Below are positions 1-8,730 of a stretch of DNA of 64,000 bases, piece after piece; the stretch's first letter is position 1, and each line of letters opens with the position of its first letter. The position numbers and the translations under genes were made by a program. The notes under the pieces are model-generated. The model was not told where the DNA came from and made no database searches. It was given only the letters and a program-made list of their open reading frames with translations. Origin of the DNA: Aquincola tertiaricarbonis (lineage in GTDB: Bacteria > Pseudomonadota > Gammaproteobacteria > Burkholderiales > Burkholderiaceae_C). Location of the stretch: positions 266,842 through 330,841 of the forward strand of contig NZ_JZUE01000004.1 of assembly GCF_000969605.1 (NCBI RefSeq), read 5' to 3'.

Positions 1-1
1 C

Positions 2-958
2 ATCGCCCTCGCCCTTGCCGGCCCCGCCGCGGCAGCCGGCCCCGACGACCGGCCCGAATGCGTGGTGCCGGCCAAGGCGGGCGGCGGCTTCGACCTCACC
101 TGCCAGCTGGTGCAGGCCATGCTGCAGAGCACGCCGCGGCCCGCCGGCGCGCCGCCGATGCGGCTGAGCTACCTGCCCGGCGGCATCGGCGCGGTGGCCT
201 TCGAGGCGGCGGTCAACCGCCGGCCGGCCGACGGCAACGCGGTGGTCGCCTTCTCGGCGGGCTCGCTGCTCAACCTGGCCCAGGGCAAGTTCGGCGCGCA
301 CACCGAGCGCGACGTACGCTGGCTGGCCGCGGTGGCCACCGACTACGGCGTGATCGCGGTGGCGCGCGACTCGCCCTACCGGAACCTGGGCGAGCTGGTG
401 GCCGCGTTGAAGGCCAGGCCTTCGGGCGTGGTGATCGGCGCCGGCGGCACCATCGGCAGCCAGGACTGGGTGAAGGCCGCGATGCTGGCGCGGGCCGCGG
501 GCGTCAGCCACCGCATCATCCGCTTCGTGGCCTTCGAGGGCGGCGGCGATGCGCTGTCCGCGCTGGAAGGCGGCCATGTGCAGGTGTTCACCGGCGATGC
601 CGCCGAGGTGGCCCAGCACCTGAAGCGCAGCGCTGGCGTGCGGGTGCTGGCGGTGCTGGCGCCGCAGCGCCTGCCCGGCCCGCTGGCGCGGGTGCCCACC
701 GCGCTGGAGCAGGGTTTCGACCTGCAATGGGCCACCGCCCGCGGCCTGTACATGGGCCGCGACGTGCCGCCCGAGGCCTTCCGCCAATGGCAGCAGCTGC
801 TGGAGCGCGCGCAGCACTCGCCCGAGCACGCGCGGCAGCTGCAGGCCGTCGGCCTCTATCCGTTCTGGCGCAGCGGGCCGGAGCTGGACGAGTTCATCGC
901 GCAGAGCATGGCCCGCTACCGCGGGCTGGCCGCCGAGTTCGAGCTGCGCATCCGCTGA
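2..958 (+). CDS. Bug/TctC-family tripartite tricarboxylate receptor, 5'-truncated
   Basis: Periplasmic solute-binding protein of the Bug family, which usually captures carboxylates for a TctAB carrier or acts as a sensor. The open frame runs in from the left edge: residues before position 62 read as the end of a signal peptide (IALALAGPAAAAG, with cleavage expected after the Ala-rich stretch), so the true start lies outside the window. The mature part opens with the family pattern PAKAGGGFDLTCQ and continues with the LPGGIGAVAF and GGTIGSQDW segments. It is convergent with the LysR gene, 35 bases apart. Ligand cannot be predicted. No TctA/TctB genes are visible here. Confidence 0.85.
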   Translation: MALALAGPAAAAGPDDRPECVVPAKAGGGFDLTCQLVQAMLQSTPRPAGAPPMRLSYLPGGIGAVAFEAAVNRRPADGNAVVAFSAGSLLNLAQGKFGAHTERDVRWLAAVATDYGVIAVARDSPYRNLGELVAALKARPSGVVIGAGGTIGSQDWVKAAMLARAAGVSHRIIRFVAFEGGGDALSALEGGHVQVFTGDAAEVAQHLKRSAGVRVLAVLAPQRLPGPLARVPTALEQGFDLQWATARGLYMGRDVPPEAFRQWQQLLERAQHSPEHARQLQAVGLYPFWRSGPELDEFIAQSMARYRGLAAEFELRIR

Positions 959-993
959 CGGCGGCGGCCGCACGCCTCAGGCCGCCGCACGCC

Positions 994-1920
994 TCAGGCC
1001 GCCGCGCTGCGCCGGCCGCGCGCTGCGCGCTGGATGCCCTGCGGCCGCTGCGCCAGCATCGCGCTGCACAGCGCCTGCGCCGCCACCGACAGGCTGCGGT
1101 CGCGCGGTCGCACCAGGTAGATGTGGCGCTGCAGCCCGGGCCAGGCCAGCCGACGGGTGACGATGCCCGGCGCCTGGAAATGGAACAGCGTGAGCCGCGG
1201 CACCACGCTGATGCCGATGCCGGCGCGCACCATGCCCATCACCGTGGCCAGCTGGTCCACCTCCATCACCGACTGCATGGCCTGCGGATGGGTGGCGGCA
1301 TCCAGGTACTGCCGCACGCTGGAGGTGCGCGACAGGTGGATGAAGGGCCAGGCCGCCACGTCGCGCGGCCGCACCTCGCGGGCACGGGCCAGCGCATGGT
1401 CCTCGGGGCACACCAGGTGGAAGTCGTCGCTGCAGAAGGGCTCGGCCTGCAGCTCGGGCGTCTCGGCCCGCGTGGCGGCCAGGGCGAAGTCGGCCTCGCC
1501 GCGGCGCACGCGCTCGATGCAGGGCTCGGACAGCACGTCGGCCACCCGCAGCTCGATGCCGGGATGCTGCGCCTGGAACTGCGCCAGCACCTGCGGCAGC
1601 CAGCCCGCCGCCAGCGAAGGCAGCAGCGCGATGGACACGCGGCCGCGCCGTCGCGCCGCATGGTCCTGCATGCCGGCCACCGCATGCTCGAACTCTTCCA
1701 GCACCCGCCGGGCCGAGGCCTCGAACTCGCGGCCCTCGGCCGTCAGCTCCACCGAGCGGGTGCTGCGGTCGAACAGCCGCAGGCCCAGCGACTCCTCCAG
1801 CTGCCGGATCAGCGCGCTGAACGCCGGCTGCGACAGGTGGCTTTGCGCAGCCGCGCGGGTGAAGTTGCGCTGCGCGGCCAGCGCCAGGAAGGCGCGCAGC
1901 TGGCGGGTGGAGACATTCAT
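994..1920 (-). CDS. LysR-family transcriptional regulator
   Basis: A 308-residue LysR-type regulator. Residues 2-61 form the N-terminal winged helix-turn-helix (MNVSTRQLRAFLALA, then AAAQSHLSQPAFSALIRQLEE), followed by a linker helix and a periplasmic-binding-protein-like effector domain (about 90-295). Length is typical. It is divergent from the AtuA/Bug/tannase row, with only 85 bases between start codons, the usual arrangement for a regulator of the neighbouring catabolic genes. The C-terminus is Arg/Ala-rich (RRAARGRRSAAA). The inducer is unknown; a carboxylate or its CoA ester derived from that pathway is a reasonable inference. Confidence 0.93.
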   Translation of the reverse strand: MNVSTRQLRAFLALAAQRNFTRAAAQSHLSQPAFSALIRQLEESLGLRLFDRSTRSVELTAEGREFEASARRVLEEFEHAVAGMQDHAARRRGRVSIALLPSLAAGWLPQVLAQFQAQHPGIELRVADVLSEPCIERVRRGEADFALAATRAETPELQAEPFCSDDFHLVCPEDHALARAREVRPRDVAAWPFIHLSRTSSVRQYLDAATHPQAMQSVMEVDQLATVMGMVRAGIGISVVPRLTLFHFQAPGIVTRRLAWPGLQRHIYLVRPRDRSLSVAAQALCSAMLAQRPQGIQRAARGRRSAAA

Positions 1921-1930
1921 CTGCGTTTCC

Positions 1931-1958
1931 GATCAAGTGATCCGAATTCTCGAATTCT
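1931..1958. promoter_or_regulatory. Candidate LysR operator between divergent genes
   Basis: The 85-base gap between the LysR and AtuA-like genes is AT-richer than its surroundings. It holds the inverted repeat GATCAAGTGATC (1931-1942) followed directly by a perfect tandem repeat of CGAATTCT (1943-1950 and 1951-1958). LysR regulators bind such dyads in the shared promoter. Assignment to this regulator is by position only. Confidence 0.45.
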
Positions 1959-2005
1959 CTTATCAATCGCGCCGCCCTACATTCGCCGGCAACAAGAGGA
2001 GACAC

Positions 2006-3382
2006 ATGGTTCCGCAACCCTTGCGCATCGGTGGTGCCGCAGGCTTCTCGGGTGACCGCACCGACGCCGCCGCACCCGTGGTGCAGGCGCTGATCGCTGC
2101 CGGCGGGCCGGCCGTGCTGATCTTCGAGACGCTGGCCGAGCGCACCCTGGCGCTGGCCCAGCTCGCGCGCCGGCAGAACCCCGAGGCCGGCTACGAGCCG
2201 CTGCTGGACGACCTGCTGCGCCCGGTGCTGGCCGACTGCCTGGCCCACGGCATCCGCATCGTCAGCAACTTTGGCGCAGCCCATCCGATGGGCGCGGCGC
2301 GCCGCATCCAGGCGCTGGCCGCCGAGCTGGGCCTGCCTGCGCCGCGCATCGCGGTGGTCAGCGGCGACGACGTCTCCGGGCCCGCGCAGCGGCCGGCGCT
2401 GCTGGAATGCCTGTCCGAAGCCGACCGCCAGCTGCTGGCCGAGCGCCCGCTGGTCAGTGCCAATGCCTACCTGGGCGCCGAGGCCATCGCCCAGGCGCTG
2501 AAGGCCGGCGCGCAGGTCGTGGTGTGCGGCCGCGTGGCCGATCCTTCCCTGGTGGTGGGCCCGGCGCTGGCCCATTTCGGCTGGGCGCCGGACGACTGGG
2601 ACCGCCTGGCCCGCGCCACCATGGCCGGCCACCTGCTGGAATGCGGCGCGCAGGTCACCGGCGGCTACTTCGCCGACCCCGGCGTGAAGGACGTGCCCGG
2701 CCTGGCCACGCTGGGCTATCCCATCGCCGAGATCGATGCCGACGGCCACTGCAGCATCGGCAAGCCCGCCGGCACCGGCGGCCTGGTGAACGAGCACACG
2801 GTGAAGGAACAGCTGCTGTACGAGGTGCACGATCCCGCCGCCTACCTCACGCCCGACGTGGTGGCCGACCTCAGCCAGGCCCGCGTGCGGCAGCTGGCGC
2901 CCGACCTCGTGCGGCTGGAAGGTGTGCGCGGCCATGCGCGCACGGACACGCTGAAGGTCAACGTGTGCTTCGAGTCGGGCTGGCTGGCCGAAGGCGAAAT
3001 CTCCTATGCCGGCCCGCGGGCCGAGGCCCGCGCCCGGCTGGCCGCGCAGGTGCTGCGCGAGCGGCTGGCCGGCCTGGGCCCGCTGCGGGCCGACCTGATC
3101 GGCGTGGCCAGCGTGTTCGCCGATGACGCAGGCCGCTGGCTGGCCGACACGCCCGACCGCGGCGCCACCGACGTGCGGCTGCGCGTGGCACTGCGCCACG
3201 CCAGCAAGGCCGGCGCCGAGCGGCTGGCGCGCGAGGTGCTGGCGCTGTACACCTGCGGCCCCGCCGGCGGCGGCGGCGTGCGCACCACGCTGCGGCCCAC
3301 GCTGGGCACGGTGTCGTGCCTGATGCCGCGCGCGCTGGTGCCTGCGCGCTTCGAGATGCTGGCGGCGGAGGGCGCGGCATGA
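2006..3382 (+). CDS. AtuA-like acyclic terpene utilisation family protein (DUF1446 domain)
   Basis: A 458-residue protein matching the large N-terminal domain of AtuA-type proteins, found in acyclic terpenoid and other carboxylic-acid degradation clusters; the reaction is not established. Visible family features are the opening RIGGAAGFSGDRTDAA, VSNFGAAHPMGAARRI, the GDDV turn near residue 125, ANAYLGAEAI, CGRVADPSL, and the Gly/Thr-rich KPAGTGGLVNEHTVKEQLLYEV loop. The ATG at 2006 is chosen because AAGAGGAGACAC lies just upstream; longer open frame before it has no family similarity. Its stop overlaps the next start (ATGA), so the C-terminal AtuA domain is a separate, coupled gene. Confidence 0.88.
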   Translation: MVPQPLRIGGAAGFSGDRTDAAAPVVQALIAAGGPAVLIFETLAERTLALAQLARRQNPEAGYEPLLDDLLRPVLADCLAHGIRIVSNFGAAHPMGAARRIQALAAELGLPAPRIAVVSGDDVSGPAQRPALLECLSEADRQLLAERPLVSANAYLGAEAIAQALKAGAQVVVCGRVADPSLVVGPALAHFGWAPDDWDRLARATMAGHLLECGAQVTGGYFADPGVKDVPGLATLGYPIAEIDADGHCSIGKPAGTGGLVNEHTVKEQLLYEVHDPAAYLTPDVVADLSQARVRQLAPDLVRLEGVRGHARTDTLKVNVCFESGWLAEGEISYAGPRAEARARLAAQVLRERLAGLGPLRADLIGVASVFADDAGRWLADTPDRGATDVRLRVALRHASKAGAERLAREVLALYTCGPAGGGGVRTTLRPTLGTVSCLMPRALVPARFEMLAAEGAA

Positions 3383-3789
3383 ACGAGACCCTCATCACCG
3401 TGCCGCTCTGGCGTGCCGCGCACGGCCGCACCGGCGACAAGGGCAACCGCTCCAACATCAGCGTGATCGCCTGGCATGAAGACCTGTTCGCACCCATCGT
3501 CGAGCAGATCACCGAGGCGGTGGTGGCCCAGCGCTTCGCGCACCGCCGGCCCAGCCGGGTGCAGCGCCACCTGCTGCCCGCGCTGCAGGCGATGAACTTC
3601 GTGCTGGACGACGTGCTGGACGGCGGCGTCAACGATGCACTGAACCTGGACAGCCATGGCAAGGCCCTGTCCTTCCTGCTGCTGGAGCTGCCGCTGCAGC
3701 TGCCCGCCCACCTGGCGCCGCTGTTGCGCGGCCACGGCCAGGGCCCTTCCGAACCAGACCGACATCACATCCCACAGGAGACGACATGA
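3379..3789 (+). CDS. AtuA C-terminal-domain-like small protein
   Basis: A 136-residue protein matching the small C-terminal domain that full-length AtuA proteins carry after DUF1446. The signature AHGRTGDKGNRSNISVIA is near residue 14 and is followed by YDL-like helices and a final segment ALNLDSHGKALSFLLLELPL. It overlaps both neighbours by an ATGA junction, which suggests 1:1 translation with the upstream large domain and a two-subunit complex. Function unknown. The last 20 residues after the Leu-rich helix look unstructured. Confidence 0.85.
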   Translation: MNETLITVPLWRAAHGRTGDKGNRSNISVIAWHEDLFAPIVEQITEAVVAQRFAHRRPSRVQRHLLPALQAMNFVLDDVLDGGVNDALNLDSHGKALSFLLLELPLQLPAHLAPLLRGHGQGPSEPDRHHIPQETT

Positions 3790-4760
3790 AGTACCCCGCC
3801 ACCCGCCGCCACACAATGGCCCTGCTGCTGGCCGCCAGCCTGGCGCCCGCCGCCTGGGCCCAGGGCAAGTACCCCGAGAAGCCCATCACCTTCGTGGTGC
3901 CGTTCGCCGCCGGCAGCGCCACCGACCAGCTGGCCCGGGCACTGGGCAACTCGGTCACCGAGCAGACGAAGCAGACGGTGGTGGTGGAGAACAAGGCCGG
4001 CGCCAGCGGCATGCCGGCGGCGCAGCAGGTGGCGCGCAGCGCGGCCGACGGCTACACGGTGCTGATCACCACCAACACCACGCATGCGGCCAACGAGCAC
4101 CTGTACAAGAAGATGCCCTACGACCCGGTGAAGGACTTCATGCCCGTCACCGGCCTGGGCAAGGGCGGGCAGGTGATGGTGGTCAACGTGAACTCGCCGT
4201 ACAAGAGCGTGGGCGATGTGGTGGCGGCGGCCAAGCAGTCGCCGGGCAAGCTCACCTTCGGCAGCGGCAGCTCCTCCAGCCGCATGGCCGGCGAGATGCT
4301 CAAGCAGCTGGCCGGCGTGGACATCCTGCACGTGCCCTACAAGAGCAACCCGCTGGGCATCACCGACCTGCTGGGCGGCCAGATCGACCTGATGATCACC
4401 GACACCTCCACCGGCGTGCCGCAGGTCAAGGCCGGCAAGCTGCGGGCGCTGGGCTATTCCACGCAGAAGCGCAGCGTGCAGCTGCCCGACGTGCCCACCA
4501 TCGACGAGGCCGGCGTCAAGGGCTACGACATGGGCTACTGGTTCGCGGCCTATGTGCCGGCCGGCACGCCGGCGCCGGTGGTGGCGCGGCTGAACGAGCT
4601 GCTGCAGACCGCCGTCAAGGGCCCCGCCGCCAAGACCTTCTTCGACACCGCCGGCTCCGAACCCTGGACCACCACGCCCGACGAGCTGGCCAGGTTCCAG
4701 GCGGCCGAGACCCAGAAATGGGGAAAGGTCATCAAGGCCGCCGGCATCGAAGCCGAGTAA
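3786..4760 (+). CDS. Bug/TctC-family tripartite tricarboxylate receptor
   Basis: A 324-residue periplasmic binding protein. The signal peptide covers about residues 1-26 (two Arg, a Leu/Ala core, AWAQG cleavage region). Mature family motifs follow: YPEKPITFVVPFAAGSATDQLAR, VVENKAGASGMPAAQQVARSAADGYT, and the C-terminal AYVPAGTPAPVVARLNELL. The start overlaps the end of the small AtuA-like gene (ATGA) and is preceded by CAGGAGACGAC. Being in the same operon, it probably captures the acid degraded by the AtuA-like and esterase products. This cluster has no membrane partner, common for the expanded Bug family. Confidence 0.93.
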   Translation: MKYPATRRHTMALLLAASLAPAAWAQGKYPEKPITFVVPFAAGSATDQLARALGNSVTEQTKQTVVVENKAGASGMPAAQQVARSAADGYTVLITTNTTHAANEHLYKKMPYDPVKDFMPVTGLGKGGQVMVVNVNSPYKSVGDVVAAAKQSPGKLTFGSGSSSSRMAGEMLKQLAGVDILHVPYKSNPLGITDLLGGQIDLMITDTSTGVPQVKAGKLRALGYSTQKRSVQLPDVPTIDEAGVKGYDMGYWFAAYVPAGTPAPVVARLNELLQTAVKGPAAKTFFDTAGSEPWTTTPDELARFQAAETQKWGKVIKAAGIEAE

Positions 4761-4861
4761 CCGGCCGCACCGCTTCCATCCCCCGACAGCCCGACCCCGC
4801 ACCGCCGCGCAGAACGGCGGGCCGGGCCGCGCCATGCCCGAACACAGCCAGGAGACAAGAC

Positions 4862-6490
4862 ATGACCCGCCCCCACCCCAAGCTCGGCGCGCTGTTCGCG
4901 CTGTGCACGCTCGGCGCCGTCGCGCTCACCGCCTGCGGCGGCGACGGTGACGACGACGGCGCGACCGCACCGCCGCCGGCGCCCACGCCGCTGGCCTGCG
5001 AGGCCGCTTCCTTTGCCGCGCTGAAGCTCGACAACGCCACCATCACCTCGGCCACGCCGGTGCCCGCCGGCAGCTACACGCCCCCCGGCACCCGCACCGT
5101 GCTGGAGGGCCTGCCGGCCTTCTGCCTGGTCAAGGGCCAGGCCACGCCCACCAGCGACTCCCTCATCAACTTCGAAGCCTGGGTACCCACCGGCGCGGCC
5201 TGGAACGGCAAGCTGGTGACCACCGGCAACGGCGGCTACAGCCCTGCACTCAGCCACCGCGACATGGCCTATGCGATGGCCCAGGGTTATGCCGTGATCG
5301 GTGGCGACACCGGCCACCAGGGCGACCCCAATGCGATGGACTGGGGCCTGGGCCACCCGGAGAAGATCACCGACTGGGGCAGCCGCTCCATCCACGCCAT
5401 CACCGTGCCGGCCAAGCAGCTGGTGGCCACGCTGCAGGGCCAGCCGGCCAAGCGTGCCTACTACTACGGCTGCTCCACCGGCGGCCACCAGGCCTATGCC
5501 CAGGTGCAGCGCTACCCCACCGACTTCGACGGCGTGATCGCCGGCGCGCCCGGCAACAACCGCACCGCGCTGAATGCCGAGTTCCTGTGGCGCTACCTGT
5601 CCAACCGCACCAGCGAAGCCGATCCGGCGCTGCTGCTGACGCCGGCCAAGGCCGCGCTGATCACCAGCGCCGCGGTGGCCGCCTGCGACACCCTCGACGG
5701 CGTGGCCGACGGCGTGATCACCGATCCTCGGCAATGCACCAGCGCCCGCTTCGACGTCGGCTCGCTGCAATGCACCGGCGCCGATGCCGCCACCTGCCTG
5801 ACCGCGCCGCAGGTGGAAGCCGCCCGCAAGATCTACGCAGGCCCGAAGAACCCGCGCACCGGCGCGCAGATCTATCCCGGCCAGGTGGTCAGCAGCGAAA
5901 GCGGCTGGCCCGGCTACTGGGGCGGCGCCGAGCCGGTGCGCACCGACTACTGGCGGTTGTGGGCCTTCGAGGATCCGTCGTGGAACTGGTGGCAGTTCGA
6001 CTTCGACCGCGACTACGCCTTCGCGCTGGCCAAGGTGGGCAGCCGGGTGGACCAGACCTCCACCGACCTGTCGGCCTTCAAGGCCGCGGGCGCCAAGCTC
6101 ATCACCTACCAGGGCTGGATCGACCCGGTGGTGGTGGCCACCGACACCATCGCCTACTACGAGGCGGTGCGCGCCGCGCAGGGCTCGCAGGCAGAGGTGG
6201 ACCGCTTCTTCAAGCTGTTCATGGTGCCGGGCATGGGCCACTGCTCGGGCGGCCCGGGCGCCACCTCGTTCGGCAACGGCGGCACGCCGCCGGTGGTGGA
6301 TGCCGAGCACGACCTGCTGTCCGCACTCGACCGCTGGGTGGAACAGGGCACCGCACCGCAGCGCCTGATCGCCTCCCGCGTGGCCAATGGCGCCGTCACC
6401 CGCACCCGGCCGTTGTGCGCCTGGCCTGCCCACGCCGTGTACAGCGGCAGCGGCAGCACCGACGACGCCGCCAACTTCACCTGCCGTTGA
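4862..6490 (+). CDS. Tannase/feruloyl-esterase-family lipoprotein
   Basis: A 542-residue secreted alpha/beta-hydrolase expected to cleave phenolic or other carboxylic esters (gallate, ferulate or mono-aryl esters). A lipoprotein signal ends in LTAC with Cys25, then an Asp/Pro-rich linker. The catalytic set is intact: GCSTGG with Cys204-Ser205, Asp421 in GWIDP, and His460-Cys461 in GMGHC. These form the CS-D-HC arrangement, in which a disulfide ties the residues next to Ser and His, diagnostic of the tannase family. The start at 4862 has CAGGAGACAAGAC upstream. Located 101 bases after the Bug receptor and 11 before another lipoprotein hydrolase, it probably releases the acid imported by the receptor. 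Confidence 0.9.
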   Translation: MTRPHPKLGALFALCTLGAVALTACGGDGDDDGATAPPPAPTPLACEAASFAALKLDNATITSATPVPAGSYTPPGTRTVLEGLPAFCLVKGQATPTSDSLINFEAWVPTGAAWNGKLVTTGNGGYSPALSHRDMAYAMAQGYAVIGGDTGHQGDPNAMDWGLGHPEKITDWGSRSIHAITVPAKQLVATLQGQPAKRAYYYGCSTGGHQAYAQVQRYPTDFDGVIAGAPGNNRTALNAEFLWRYLSNRTSEADPALLLTPAKAALITSAAVAACDTLDGVADGVITDPRQCTSARFDVGSLQCTGADAATCLTAPQVEAARKIYAGPKNPRTGAQIYPGQVVSSESGWPGYWGGAEPVRTDYWRLWAFEDPSWNWWQFDFDRDYAFALAKVGSRVDQTSTDLSAFKAAGAKLITYQGWIDPVVVATDTIAYYEAVRAAQGSQAEVDRFFKLFMVPGMGHCSGGPGATSFGNGGTPPVVDAEHDLLSALDRWVEQGTAPQRLIASRVANGAVTRTRPLCAWPAHAVYSGSGSTDDAANFTCR

Positions 6491-6501
6491 GGAGACACGA
6501 C

Positions 6502-8646
6502 ATGTCTAGACAAGTCAATCACAAGCTCGCCCTGGTACTGGCCGCCGCGCTGCTGGCCGCCTGCGGCAGCGACAACGACAACGACGACGGCAGCGCCAAC
6601 CCGCCGCCCACGCCCGCCAAGGCGCCGCAGCTGCGCATGACGGTCAGCGCCACCGAGGACTTTGCCGGCAGCTGGGGCAGCGTGGGCGCCTATGAAAAAC
6701 TCACCGGCACCATCGCCGGCGAGGTGGACCCCGCCGACCCGAAGAACGCGGTGATCCAGGACCTGCAGCTGGCCCCGCGCAATGCCAACGGCATGGTGGA
6801 GTACAGCGCCGACTTCGTGATGCTCAAGCCCAAGGACATGAGCAAGGCCAGCGGCGTGCTGCGCTACGACGCGCCCAACCGCGGCAACATCCTGACGATG
6901 CTCAACCCCGTGGCCACGCCCAGCGATGCGGTGTACCTCGAGCGCGGCTACGTGATGCTGTATTCGGCCTGGCAGGGCGACGTGCCCAAGAGCAACCCGG
7001 CCCGCCTCACGGTCACGGTGCCGGTGGCCAAGAATGCCGACGGCAGCAGCATCACCGGCCCTTACCGCAGCGAGCTGGTGCCCACGGCCGCGGTGCCTGC
7101 GATGGCCCTGCCCGGCGGCGTGTTCAACGGCACCATGATTCCCTACGAGCCGGCCAGCCTGGACAACACCCTGCCCGGCTATTCGCTCACCCGCCGGCGC
7201 AACGAGACCGACCCGCGCATCCCGGTGGCGCCGGCCGACTGGAAGTTCGCTACCTGCGACACCGCGGCCAATCCCTTCCCCGGCACCGCCAGCCTCAGCA
7301 GCATCTGCCTGAAGGGCGGCTTCGATCCGCAGTACCTGTACGAGCTGGTCTACGTCGCCAAGGACCCGAAGGTGATGGGCGTCGGCCTGGCCGCGCTGCG
7401 CGACACGGTGAGCTTCTTCCGCAAGCAGGCGGCGGATTCGGCCGGCACGCCCAATCCGCTGGCCGGCCGCATCACCCACACGCTGGGCCAGGGCACCTCG
7501 CAGTCGGGCAATGCGATGAAGACCTTCCTGCACCTGGGCTTCAACCAAGCGCTGGACGGCGGCAAGGTCTTCGACGGCCTGTTCGCCCATGTGGCGGCGC
7601 GCCAGACCAACATCAACACCCGCTTTGCCGTGCCCGGCGGCGGCGGCGGCCTGCGCACCGACCACACCGCCTTCGGCCAGACGGCCCCGCGCGGCCTGGC
7701 CGCGGACTACCAGGACGACGTCAGCGGCCGCCAGGGCGGCGTGATGAAGCGCTGCGAGGCCACCAGCACCTGCCCCAAGTTCTTCCTCGGCCTGTCGGGC
7801 ACGGAGTTCTGGCAGCTGCAGGGCTCGCCGGTGCTCACCGATGCCTACGGCTTCCGCGACCTGGTGCAGCCGGCCAACGCCCGCATCTACTACTACGCCA
7901 GCACCCAGCACGGCGGCAACGGCGGCGTGGCCAGCATCAGCTACGCACCCAGCCGCAACGTGTACCCGGCCGGCACGGTGGTGCACTTCACCGACACCTT
8001 CCGAGCCCTCTTCGTGGCGCTGGAAGACTGGGTGGTGCGCGGCACCGAGCCGCCGGCCAGCCAGGTGCCGAAGGTGACCGACGGCACCCTGGTGCGGCCG
8101 GACCAGCTGGTGTTCCCGGTGATGAAGGGCCTGACCTGGTCCGTGGGCGGCACGCAGACGGCCATCCCCGACTTCAACTACCTGGCCCGCTACAACGGCT
8201 TTGCGCTGTACGACTTCGGCCCGCAGTACATCCCGCAGGACGAATCGGGCATCGCCGACCAGCTGCCGCCCTATTACACCGGCCGCGACTACGCGATCCT
8301 GGTGCCGCAGGTGGACCCGGGCACCGGCCTGACGCGCGCCGGCATCAAGAGCGTGGAGGCGCAGGCACCGCTGGGCACCAGCATCGAGTTCAACTACGTG
8401 GCCACGCCGGGCATCGTCGACCTGTCCAACCTCACCGGCGCCTTCATCCCCTTCCATGCCACCGAGGCGGCCCGCCTGGCGGCCGGCGACAGCCGGCCCT
8501 CGCTGGAATCGCTGTACGGCAGCCATGACGGCTATGTGGCGGCGGTGCGCAGCGCGGCCGATGCGCTGGTGGCCCAGCGGCTGCTGCTGCCGCGGGATGC
8601 GCAGCTGCGCATCCAGCAGGCGGCCGATTCCAGCGTGCTGCGCTAG
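6502..8646 (+). CDS. Alpha/beta-hydrolase-domain lipoprotein (Abhydrolase_10-like)
   Basis: A 714-residue secreted protein. The signal peptide ends in a lipobox LLAAC (Cys21) followed by a Ser/Asn/Asp-rich linker. The body resembles the large alpha/beta-hydrolase family often found beside tannases, with a nucleophile-elbow-like GTSQSGNAMKTFLHLGF segment near residue 335 and a late STQHGGN segment that could carry the histidine. The ATG has GAGGAGACACGAC in front of it. It shares layout and leader type with the tannase-like lipoprotein upstream, so both may act on one polymeric or mixed ester outside the cytoplasm. Exact substrate unknown. Confidence 0.78.
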   Translation: MSRQVNHKLALVLAAALLAACGSDNDNDDGSANPPPTPAKAPQLRMTVSATEDFAGSWGSVGAYEKLTGTIAGEVDPADPKNAVIQDLQLAPRNANGMVEYSADFVMLKPKDMSKASGVLRYDAPNRGNILTMLNPVATPSDAVYLERGYVMLYSAWQGDVPKSNPARLTVTVPVAKNADGSSITGPYRSELVPTAAVPAMALPGGVFNGTMIPYEPASLDNTLPGYSLTRRRNETDPRIPVAPADWKFATCDTAANPFPGTASLSSICLKGGFDPQYLYELVYVAKDPKVMGVGLAALRDTVSFFRKQAADSAGTPNPLAGRITHTLGQGTSQSGNAMKTFLHLGFNQALDGGKVFDGLFAHVAARQTNINTRFAVPGGGGGLRTDHTAFGQTAPRGLAADYQDDVSGRQGGVMKRCEATSTCPKFFLGLSGTEFWQLQGSPVLTDAYGFRDLVQPANARIYYYASTQHGGNGGVASISYAPSRNVYPAGTVVHFTDTFRALFVALEDWVVRGTEPPASQVPKVTDGTLVRPDQLVFPVMKGLTWSVGGTQTAIPDFNYLARYNGFALYDFGPQYIPQDESGIADQLPPYYTGRDYAILVPQVDPGTGLTRAGIKSVEAQAPLGTSIEFNYVATPGIVDLSNLTGAFIPFHATEAARLAAGDSRPSLESLYGSHDGYVAAVRSAADALVAQRLLLPRDAQLRIQQAADSSVLR

Positions 8647-8730
8647 GGCCGGCGCGCACCGGCGGCAGGTCAGGGTTCGATAGCCGATTCGCTAGACTCG
8701 GCTTTCGATACCCCTCCGCCGCCGGGCACG

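Noticed and set aside
977..3199. Long open frame on the minus strand overlapping the LysR and AtuA-like genes
   Set aside because: Composition is that of a shadow frame (Ala/Arg/Gly/His-rich, no domains). The genes on the other frames have clear families, ribosome sites and sensible starts.
3656..4861. Upstream extension of the tannase frame
   Set aside because: The extension runs through the Bug receptor in another frame. The ATG at 4862 gives a perfect lipoprotein signal with a ribosome site.
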